Assembly (NCBI RefSeq): GCF_036812735.1
Contig: NZ_CP117523.1
Location: forward strand, 248,001 to 312,000
Length of the DNA: 64,000 nt
Direction of reading: 5' to 3'
DNA from: Terrisporobacter glycolicus ATCC 14880 = DSM 1288
Lineage (GTDB): Bacteria; Bacillota; Clostridia; Peptostreptococcales; Peptostreptococcaceae
Shown one piece after another: positions 57,360-64,000 of this stretch (position 1 is its first letter; the number at the start of each line of letters is the position of its first letter). Under the pieces are notes generated by a model, which was not told the DNA's origin, ran no database searches, and worked only from the letters and a program-made list of their open reading frames with translations. Position numbers and translations under genes: made by a program.

Positions 57360-58961
57360 ATGTTAAGAGTATCGAATATAAAAATTAGTATTAGTGATGA
57401 TAAATCGAAAATACTAAAGTTAGTAATGAATAAATTAAAAATAAAAGAAAATGAGATAATTGAATATCATATTTTTAAAGAATCCATAGATGCAAGAAAA
57501 AAGGGAAAAATAGATTTTGTATACACTGTAGATGTAAATGTTAAAAATGAAGAAAAACTATTAAAAAGAGTATTAAAAGATGTAGTTGAAGTAAAACAGC
57601 CTAGTTATATAGATATTAAGCATGGAAGCAATAAAATAAATCATAGGCCGATTGTTGTGGGCAGCGGACCGGCAGGCTTATTTGCATCTTTACTTCTAGC
57701 ACAAAGAGGATACAATCCACTATTGCTTGAAAGAGGATTAGATGTTGATGAAAGAACAAAAGATATTAATAACTTTTGGAATAGTAGAGTTTTTAAAAAT
57801 AATTCAAATGTACAATTTGGAGAAGGTGGAGCTGGAACATTCTCAGATGGTAAACTTACAACAAGAATAAAAGATATAAGATGTAGAAAGGTTCTAGAGG
57901 AACTTGTAAACTTTGGATCGCCTGACGAAATATTGTATTCTCATAAGCCTCATGTGGGAACTGACATACTTAAAAATGTGGTGAAAAATATAAGAGAAGA
58001 AATAAAAAGATTAGGCGGAGAAGTAAGGTTTAACACCAAAGTTACAGATATAGAAGTAGAAAATGATAGCATAAAAGCTGTAATAGTGAATAATAAAGAA
58101 AGAATAGAATGTGACCATATAATTTTTGCCGTAGGTCATAGTGCGAGAGATTCTTATGAAATGTTACATAGCAAAGGTGTAAAAATAATTCAAAAACCAT
58201 TTGCTATCGGAGCAAGAATAGAACATCCACAAGTATTAATAAATAAATCTCAATATAAGGAATTCTACGATCATCCAAGACTTGGAGCGGCGGATTATAG
58301 ATTAATTGAGCATACATCTAATGGAAGAACAGCATATTCATTCTGTATGTGCCCAGGAGGAACTGTAATAGCTTCTGCATCAAATGAATTTGAAGTAGTA
58401 ACAAATGGCATGAGTGAGCATGCTAGAGATAAGGTAAATGCAAATAGCGCTTTCTTAGTTAATGTTACTCCAGAAGACTTTGGAAGTACTAATCCTTTGG
58501 CAGGGATTGAATTCCAAAGAAAATATGAAAAACTTGCTTATGAATTAGGTGGAAATAATTATAATGCACCAATGCAATTAGTTGGAGATTTTTTAAATGA
58601 CAAGATAACAACAGATATAGGAAAGGTTGAACCTTCGTACAAACCAGGTGTAACAGGTACTGATTTAAGAGAATGTTTACCAGAGTTTGTAACATCAACT
58701 ATGAAAGAAGCATTAGTATCTCTTGATAAGAAACTAAATGGGTTTGCTATGCATGACGCAGTATTAACAGGTGTAGAAACAAGGTCATCAGCACCAGTTA
58801 GAATAGTAAGAGATGAAGAAACATTACAATCAGTAAGTACAAAAAATTTATATCCCTGTGGTGAAGGTGCGGGTTACGCAGGAGGAATAGTTACAGCCGC
58901 TGTTGATGGTATAAAATGTGCAGAGAAAATAATTGGAAAGTATTGCCCTATTGTTAAATAA
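57360..58961 (+). CDS. FAD-dependent oxidoreductase of the COG2509 type
   Basis: 533 aa. An N-terminal region of about 85 residues (MLRVSNIKISISDDKSKILK) precedes the FAD dinucleotide fold VVGSGPAGLFASLLLAQRGY (about 99-118). Then come FGEGGAGTFSDGKLTTR, the second site IIFAVGHSARDSYEML, FCMCPGGTVIASASNE and the C-terminal FAD closure YPCGEGAGYAGGIVTAAVDG. This is the uncharacterised 'FAD-dependent dehydrogenase' family widespread in clostridia; the substrate is unknown. AAGGAG precedes the ATG. A hairpin without a T-run (about 58944-58977) follows the stop. Confidence 0.88.
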   Translation: MLRVSNIKISISDDKSKILKLVMNKLKIKENEIIEYHIFKESIDARKKGKIDFVYTVDVNVKNEEKLLKRVLKDVVEVKQPSYIDIKHGSNKINHRPIVVGSGPAGLFASLLLAQRGYNPLLLERGLDVDERTKDINNFWNSRVFKNNSNVQFGEGGAGTFSDGKLTTRIKDIRCRKVLEELVNFGSPDEILYSHKPHVGTDILKNVVKNIREEIKRLGGEVRFNTKVTDIEVENDSIKAVIVNNKERIECDHIIFAVGHSARDSYEMLHSKGVKIIQKPFAIGARIEHPQVLINKSQYKEFYDHPRLGAADYRLIEHTSNGRTAYSFCMCPGGTVIASASNEFEVVTNGMSEHARDKVNANSAFLVNVTPEDFGSTNPLAGIEFQRKYEKLAYELGGNNYNAPMQLVGDFLNDKITTDIGKVEPSYKPGVTGTDLRECLPEFVTSTMKEALVSLDKKLNGFAMHDAVLTGVETRSSAPVRIVRDEETLQSVSTKNLYPCGEGAGYAGGIVTAAVDGIKCAEKIIGKYCPIVK

Positions 58962-59119
58962 TTTTAACAATAATGGGGAAATTGATAAAAAAAATTAACA
59001 AAGATTTATGATATAATGTTTATGCATTAAATCATAAATACATAATAGTAAAAAATTTTTTAAGATTAAAAGCAAAATGTAATAATCAATGAACGAATGT
59101 AACTAAGGAGGAATAAAAT

Positions 59120-60742
59120 TTGGAAATAATCATAGGTATTATGGGTGGATTGGGACTATTCCTATTTGGAATGAATCTTATGGGAGAAGCCCTAGAAAAA
59201 GCAGCTGGAAGTAAGCTTAAAAAAATCATAGAACTTCTAACTAGTAATATATTTATGGGAGTTCTTGTTGGGACATTAGTAACAGCTGTAATCCAGTCAT
59301 CAAGTGCCACTACGGTAATGGTAGTTGGTTTTGTTAATGCTGGTATAATGACATTGCCACAAGCAGTAGGAGTAATTATGGGTGCCAATATAGGTACGAC
59401 AGTTACAGCCCAATTAGTATCAATAGATATGAACGGACTAGCTCCTGTAGCTTTAGGAATAGGTATTATTCTTTATTTATTCGGTGGGAAACCAAAAACT
59501 AAGCATATAGCAGAAGTTTTAATAGGATTTGGTATTCTATTTACAGGTATGGACTTTATGAAAGAAGCAGTTAAACCATTATCAGAGTATTCAGGATTTA
59601 CTAGCGCATTACTTACTTTTGGTAAATATCCAATCTTAGGGCTATTATTAGGATTTGGAATAACAGCTATAATACAAAGTTCAAGTGCATCTATGGGTAT
59701 GTTAGTTGTTTTAGCATCACAAGGATTAATACCACTTAATAGTGCACTACCAATATTATATGGTCAAAATATAGGTACTTGTGTTACTTCTTTATTATCA
59801 AGTATAGGTGCAAGCATAAGTGCGAAAAGAGCAGCACTTATACATTTAATATTCAATATACTTGGAACAGCACTATTCTTAATATTCTTAAATAAATTAG
59901 TTGTTAGTGCAGTAACTTATATGGATCCAAATAATGTTGCAAGACAAATTGCCAATGTTCATACAATATTTAATATAGCATCAACTTTAATTTTATTACC
60001 ATTCAATAAATTTATAATAAAATTAGCTACTAGATTAGTGCCAGACAACCACACTGAAGATGATGATGTAAAAGTTGTTAAGTTTATAGATGATAGAATG
60101 ATTGAAACACCTTCAATAGCATTAGTTAATGTGGAAAAAGAAACATTAAGAATGGGTGAAAAGTCTAAGCAAAGTTTAGATTGTGCTATGAAAAGTGTGC
60201 TGGAAAAGTCAGAAAAAGATATATCTATTACTTTAAGAAAAGAAAAAAGAATAAATGAATTACAAAAAATGATATTAAATTACTTGCTTAAATTATCAAA
60301 AGCTCCTCTAAATGAAGAATCAAGAGAAGTTATAGATTCATTATTTAATACAGTTAATGATATAGAAAGAATAGGAGATCATGCTGAAAATATAGCAGAA
60401 TTAGCTCAAAATAGTATAACTAATGACGTTACATTCTCAGATCATGCAAGAAATGAGTTAAACGATATGTACAATAAAGTATTATCAACATATACTTATG
60501 CATTAGAATCTATGAGAACATCCGATGTGGATCTTGCTTGTAAAGTAATCAAAATGGAAGAACAAGTAGATATTATGGAAAAATCATGTAGAATAAACCA
60601 TATGAGAAGATTAAATAATAATATGTGTAGTATAGATAATGGTATTATTTATTTAGAAGTAATAGCTAACTTAGAAAGAGTTTCAGACCACGCTGTTAAT
60701 ATAGCTCAACAAGTTATAGCACAAAGTGTAAATGAAAAATAG
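59120..60742 (+). CDS. Na+/phosphate cotransporter family protein with PhoU-like tail
   Basis: 540 aa. Two inverted Na/Pi-cotransporter repeats with the QSSSATTVM motif (TAVIQSSSATTVMVVGFVNA, about 55-74) and its second copy AIIQSSSASMGMLVVLASQG (about 187-206), and eight or more membrane helices to about residue 300. The last about 190 residues form a PhoU-like helical bundle (NDIERIGDHAENIAELAQ, ANLERVSDHAVNIAQQV). This is the NptA/YjbB-type layout, moving phosphate with sodium. It starts with TTG at 59120, AAGGAGG being well placed. Monocistronic. Confidence 0.9.
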   Translation: MEIIIGIMGGLGLFLFGMNLMGEALEKAAGSKLKKIIELLTSNIFMGVLVGTLVTAVIQSSSATTVMVVGFVNAGIMTLPQAVGVIMGANIGTTVTAQLVSIDMNGLAPVALGIGIILYLFGGKPKTKHIAEVLIGFGILFTGMDFMKEAVKPLSEYSGFTSALLTFGKYPILGLLLGFGITAIIQSSSASMGMLVVLASQGLIPLNSALPILYGQNIGTCVTSLLSSIGASISAKRAALIHLIFNILGTALFLIFLNKLVVSAVTYMDPNNVARQIANVHTIFNIASTLILLPFNKFIIKLATRLVPDNHTEDDDVKVVKFIDDRMIETPSIALVNVEKETLRMGEKSKQSLDCAMKSVLEKSEKDISITLRKEKRINELQKMILNYLLKLSKAPLNEESREVIDSLFNTVNDIERIGDHAENIAELAQNSITNDVTFSDHARNELNDMYNKVLSTYTYALESMRTSDVDLACKVIKMEEQVDIMEKSCRINHMRRLNNNMCSIDNGIIYLEVIANLERVSDHAVNIAQQVIAQSVNEK

Positions 60743-60750
60743 ATAACATA

Positions 60751-60791
60751 TAAAGCTTTAGAGATAATATTTATTTCTAAAGCTTTTTATA
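60751..60791 (+). terminator. Intrinsic terminator
   Basis: AAAGCTTTAGA (60752-60762) pairs with TCTAAAGCTTT (60776-60786), then TT. It ends the phosphate transporter gene. Confidence 0.8.
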
Positions 60792-60925
60792 TTTTTTATA
60801 AAAATGTAAATATTAATCAATATAATAAAAAAATAATATAAACTAAACAATTTTTTAACAAGAAGGCAAATTGGTTTTATGATATAATTTTATGGTATTA
60901 ATATTATAAAAAAGGGAGTAGAATT

Positions 60926-62272
60926 ATGAACAAAATTAAATTTAATTATAGTAAAGCCTTAGATTTTTTTGCTAAGGAAGAAGTTGATACATTACAACCT
61001 TATGTTGATGTTGCGCATGAAATGCTTCATGAAAAAACTGGTCCAGGAAAGGATTTTTTAGGTTGGATAGATCTTCCTAATAATTATAATAAAGAAGAGT
61101 TTGCAAGAATAAAAAAAGCAGCTCAAAAAATACAATCTGATTCAGATGTACTAGTAGTAATAGGAATTGGTGGTTCATATTTAGGGGCTAGAGCTGCAAT
61201 AGAATGCTTAGGTCACTCATTTAGAAATAGCTTAAGCAAAGATGATAGAAAAGCTCCAGAAGTATATTTTGCAGGAAACAATATAAGTTCAACTTATTTA
61301 ATGGACTTAATTGAAATAATAAAGGACAAAGATGTATCATTAAATGTTATATCTAAGTCAGGAACTACTACTGAGCCAGCTATAGCTTTTAGAGTTTTAA
61401 AAGAGTTTTTAGAAAACAAATATGGCAAAGAAGAAGCAGCAAAAAGAATATATGCAACTACAGATGCTAAAAAAGGAGCATTAAAACAAGTTTCTGATGA
61501 AGAGGGATATGAAACTTTTGTAATACCAGATGATGTTGGGGGAAGATTCTCTGTATTAACAGCGGTTGGACTATTACCAATAGCTGCAGCAGGATTTGAT
61601 ATAGATGAAATGATGCAAGGAGCTAACGATGCTCGTATAAAATATTCTACATCTAACTTAGAAGATAATGATTGCTACCAATATGCAGCTGTAAGAAATA
61701 TATTACATAGAAAAGGTAAAGACATAGAACTACTAGTAAATTATGAGCCAAACTTACACTTTGTAAGTGAATGGTGGAAACAATTATACGGAGAAAGTGA
61801 AGGGAAAGATCAAAAAGGTATATTCCCAGCTTCAGTAGATTTCTCAACTGACTTACACTCAATGGGACAATATGTTCAAGATGGTAAGAGAATATTATTT
61901 GAAACAGTTTTAAATGTGGAGAAACCAAGAAAAGTAGTTGAATTAAAAGCAGAAGAAAAAGATTTAGATGGACTTAACTACTTAAGTGAAAAAACTATGG
62001 ATTTTGTAAATGAAAAAGCATTCCAAGGTACTTTACTTGCTCATACTGATGGTCAAGTTCCAAACTTAATAATAGATATACCAACATTAAATGAGTATAA
62101 TTTTGGATATTTAGTATACTTCTTTGAAAAAGCTTGTGGAATAAGTGGATATCTATTAGGAGTAAATCCATTTAATCAACCAGGTGTTGAAGCATACAAG
62201 AAGAATATGTTTGCTTTATTAGGTAAACCAGGATTTGAAAAAGAAAAAGAAGAATTAGAAAAAAGACTTTAG
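60926..62272 (+). CDS. pgi: Glucose-6-phosphate isomerase
   Basis: 448 aa, the short Gram-positive form. The sugar-phosphate contacts are in [16 protein letters not shown] (about 72-87) and [18 protein letters not shown] (about 138-155); [15 protein letters not shown] and the C-terminal [10 protein letters not shown]-type motif ([14 protein letters not shown]) complete the active site. It interconverts glucose-6-P and fructose-6-P. AAAGGGAG precedes the ATG, and a TGATATAAT extended -10 lies about 40 bp further up. A terminator follows at 62308-62355. Confidence 0.97.
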   Translation: MNKIKFNYSKALDFFAKEEVDTLQPYVDVAHEMLHEKTGPGKDFLGWIDLPNNYNKEEFARIKKAAQKIQSDSDVLVVIGIGGSYLGARAAIECLGHSFRNSLSKDDRKAPEVYFAGNNISSTYLMDLIEIIKDKDVSLNVISKSGTTTEPAIAFRVLKEFLENKYGKEEAAKRIYATTDAKKGALKQVSDEEGYETFVIPDDVGGRFSVLTAVGLLPIAAAGFDIDEMMQGANDARIKYSTSNLEDNDCYQYAAVRNILHRKGKDIELLVNYEPNLHFVSEWWKQLYGESEGKDQKGIFPASVDFSTDLHSMGQYVQDGKRILFETVLNVEKPRKVVELKAEEKDLDGLNYLSEKTMDFVNEKAFQGTLLAHTDGQVPNLIIDIPTLNEYNFGYLVYFFEKACGISGYLLGVNPFNQPGVEAYKKNMFALLGKPGFEKEKEELEKRL

Positions 62273-62307
62273 AAATTAAGGTTTAATTAAGAATAAAATA
62301 TTATAAT

Positions 62308-62356
62308 GAAATCATCATAAGAGATTTATATCGAATTTGATGATTTCTTTTTTTTA
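62308..62356 (+). terminator. Intrinsic terminator after pgi
   Basis: GAAATCATCA (62308-62317) pairs with TGATGATTTC (62338-62347), followed by eight T. The loop is 20 bases. Confidence 0.8.
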
Positions 62357-62424
62357 GAAAAGATTATAAAAATTAATAATATAAATAAAATAATAATAAG
62401 TTTATTTTGTTAGGAGGAGAAAAA

Positions 62425-63513
62425 ATGGCAAGAAAAAAAGGGATAGGATTAGTAGTAGTTGTAGCTGTAATATGCTCAGTACTTAGCTCGTTTTTAACAG
62501 TAATATTATTGAAAAATAATTTAAGTACGTCATCTGGCTCATCTTCATCACAAAGTATAAGTATAAATAGTAAAGGAAAAAGTACAAATGTATATCAGGC
62601 AGTAACAGAAAAGGCGATGCCGTCTGTAGTAGGTATTACTACAACTGTTATGAGTTCAGATAATATGTTTTCTATTCCAACTGAATCAGAAGGCGTGGGA
62701 ACAGGTATAGTAGTAGATTCAAATGGATACATTCTTACAAACTCTCATGTTATTTCTGATGGAGAGGCTAAACAAGTAAATGTTTTATTTAACGATGGTT
62801 CAAGTGCTAATGGAAATGTGGTTTGGTATGATTCACAATTGGATTTAGCTGTAGTAAAAGTAAATAAAACTGGACTTACTCCAGCAGAACTTGGGGATAG
62901 TGATAAAGTTTCAATTGGTGATATATCAATAGCCATAGGTAACCCACTTGGATTAGAATTACAAAGAACAGTTACACAAGGTATAATAAGTGGCCTAGAT
63001 AGAACTATAAAAACTAAACAAGCTACTATGACAGGTCTAATTCAAACAGATGCAAGTATAAACTCTGGTAATAGTGGGGGACCATTATTAAATGAAAGAG
63101 GCCAAGTTATAGGAATAAATACAGCCAAAACATCTGAAGGTGAAAGTTTAGGCTTTGCTATTCCAATTAATCAAGCAAAAGAAATAATACAATCAGTAAT
63201 TAAAGACGGAAGTTATAAAAAAGTAACATTAGGTATAAAAGGATACGATGCATCAACTTATGCAGCTTATGCCCAGTCTCAAGGACAACAAGTAGCTACC
63301 GACGAAGGTGTATTTGTTGGAGAAGTAGTAGACAATTCTCCAGCTAAAAAAGCAGGAGTTAAAGCAGGAGATATAATAGTTAAATTAGGGGATACAAAAT
63401 TAACAAGTATGTCAGACTTAACTAAACGTTTATATGAATATAAAAGTGGTGATAAAACAACTTTAGTAGTAAATAGAGATGGTAAAGAAGTAAAATTAAA
63501 CGTAAGTTTTTAA
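62425..63513 (+). CDS. htrA: HtrA/DegP-like membrane-anchored serine protease
   Basis: 362 aa. A signal-anchor helix at about 6-28 (IGLVVVVAVICSVLSSFLTV) is followed by a Ser-rich linker and a trypsin-like domain, with catalytic His in ILTNSHVISDG (about 113), Asp in DSQLDLAVVKV (about 144) and Ser in INSGNSGGPLLNE (about 221). One C-terminal PDZ domain (about 265-360, VVDNSPAKKAGVKAGDIIVK) follows. It acts outside the membrane in quality control of exported proteins. A TTG at 62407 opens the frame, but AGGAGGAG precedes the ATG at 62425. Confidence 0.95.
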   Translation: MARKKGIGLVVVVAVICSVLSSFLTVILLKNNLSTSSGSSSSQSISINSKGKSTNVYQAVTEKAMPSVVGITTTVMSSDNMFSIPTESEGVGTGIVVDSNGYILTNSHVISDGEAKQVNVLFNDGSSANGNVVWYDSQLDLAVVKVNKTGLTPAELGDSDKVSIGDISIAIGNPLGLELQRTVTQGIISGLDRTIKTKQATMTGLIQTDASINSGNSGGPLLNERGQVIGINTAKTSEGESLGFAIPINQAKEIIQSVIKDGSYKKVTLGIKGYDASTYAAYAQSQGQQVATDEGVFVGEVVDNSPAKKAGVKAGDIIVKLGDTKLTSMSDLTKRLYEYKSGDKTTLVVNRDGKEVKLNVSF

Positions 63514-63528
63514 TAACAAATATAAATA

Positions 63529-63564
63529 AAAATAGTGAGGAGCATTATCCTCACTATTTTTTTA
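63529..63564 (+). terminator. Intrinsic terminator after htrA
   Basis: 13-bp perfect stem (63529-63541 with 63548-63560), loop GCATTA, followed by TTT. Confidence 0.9.
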
Positions 63565-63577
63565 CACATAATAAGTT

Positions 63578-63606
63578 CCACAATATAAATTTAATTTATA
63601 TTGTGG
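63578..63606. repeat. 29-bp perfect palindrome upstream of the flavodoxin gene
   Basis: CCACAATATAAATT, one central T, then the exact complement AATTTATATTGTGG. It has no T-run and lies 62 bp before the flavodoxin start, so an operator is more likely than a terminator. The regulator is unknown. Confidence 0.6.
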
Positions 63607-63668
63607 TTTAGAGATTAAATTATTACTATATTATATATAAATACAAAAAGAAAGAAGATGAAAAATAT

Positions 63669-64000
63669 ATGAAAAATCTTGTAGTCTTCTATTCATTAGA
63701 AGGTAATACAAAACTAATAACAGATATTATAGCCCAAAAAACTAATGCAGATGTGTTAGAACTAAAACCAAAGAAAAAGTATCACAATTCAGGGTTTAAA
63801 AAATATTTTTGGGGAGGAAGAAGTGTATTATTTAAAGAAAAACCAGAACTTTCATCATATAACATAAATATAGACGATTATGATAATATTTTTATAGGAA
63901 CACCTATATGGGTTGGTACTTATGCATCTCCTTACAATACTTTTTTAAATCAGGAAACTATATGTGATAAAAATATATACTTATTTGCTTGTCATGGAGG
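63669..64000 (+). CDS. Flavodoxin-fold protein (partial, runs off the window)
   Basis: The first 110 codons are present. The FMN phosphate loop VVFYSLEGNTKLITDIIA (residues 5-22) is followed by a Lys-rich segment and the second flavin loop IFIGTPIWVGTYASPYNTFL (about 80-99), typical of NAD(P)H-quinone or flavodoxin-like proteins of the YgiV/FldA_3 type. The ATG at 63669 is preceded by AGAAAGAAG, a moderate ribosome binding site. It could serve as a low-potential electron carrier; the C-terminus is missing. Confidence 0.85.
   Translation, partial: MKNLVVFYSLEGNTKLITDIIAQKTNADVLELKPKKKYHNSGFKKYFWGGRSVLFKEKPELSSYNINIDDYDNIFIGTPIWVGTYASPYNTFLNQETICDKNIYLFACHG

Overview
The window is AT-rich, densely coding Firmicutes DNA with strong AGGAGG-type ribosome binding sites and short gaps. 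The gene order (murB, PHP, rapZ, yvcK, whiA, dnaE, pfkA, pyk; then tig, clpP, clpX, lon, ysxC; then a small type IV pilus operon), a selenocysteine formate dehydrogenase, hybrid cluster protein, a class F flavodiiron protein and no respiratory genes point to an anaerobic clostridium. Peptostreptococcaceae (the Clostridioides / Paraclostridium / Terrisporobacter group) is my best guess. That placement is inference from gene content; no rRNA or tRNA gene was seen.

Layout. 1-2325 (minus): end of a ferredoxin-like gene and the selenoprotein fdhF, behind a long leader with a 14-bp inverted repeat. 2853-7967: murB, a PHP phosphoesterase, rapZ, yvcK, a Nudix hydrolase and whiA, in one direction. 8052-14483: dnaE, pfkA and pyk. 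14785-16494: an NSS-family amino acid transporter with its 32-residue MetS-like subunit, which is easily missed. 16659-26413: a membrane protein, rlmD, an ornithine cyclodeaminase-family enzyme, a small zinc-ribbon protein, the three-module flavodiiron protein FDP-F, a HAD phosphatase, tam, a YbhN-like membrane protein and a DUF3783-like protein. 26635-28779: a D-2-hydroxyacid dehydrogenase without a normal start codon, a decayed gene and an orphan ORF.

28813-33787 looks like a nitrosative-stress island. It holds hcp, a PIN-like protein with a small partner, and a Crp/Fnr regulator (HcpR type) divergent from an operon of an unrecognised 212-aa protein, a hemerythrin-like protein and a DUF1858 protein. 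The same GTAAC-N4-GTTAC palindrome sits in front of hcp and of the divergent operon, each time centred about 41.5 bp upstream of the predicted transcription start. This gives a testable two-promoter regulon.

34190-37081 encodes the glutamate/GABA antiporter and glutamate decarboxylase (acid resistance). 37300-41442: ligA, a single-chain RNase PH / XTP pyrophosphatase fusion, and a YfcE-type phosphodiesterase with a TGA at codon 4. 41574-48063: trigger factor and the Clp/Lon proteolysis genes with ysxC. 48279-50495: cheV and a tandem P-loop ATPase. 50633-55363: pilB, pilC, a pilin and pilM, pilN and pilO-like genes; pilM, and possibly pilB, seem to begin at AUA/AUU codons. 55628-63513: a SEC-C/HTH protein, a small conserved-looking protein, a COG2509 flavoprotein, an Na/Pi cotransporter with a PhoU-like tail, pgi and an HtrA protease. 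The window ends inside a flavodoxin gene.

Most transcription units end in strong intrinsic terminators, several of them long perfect palindromes. No CRISPR array, insertion sequence, prophage, tRNA or rRNA was found.
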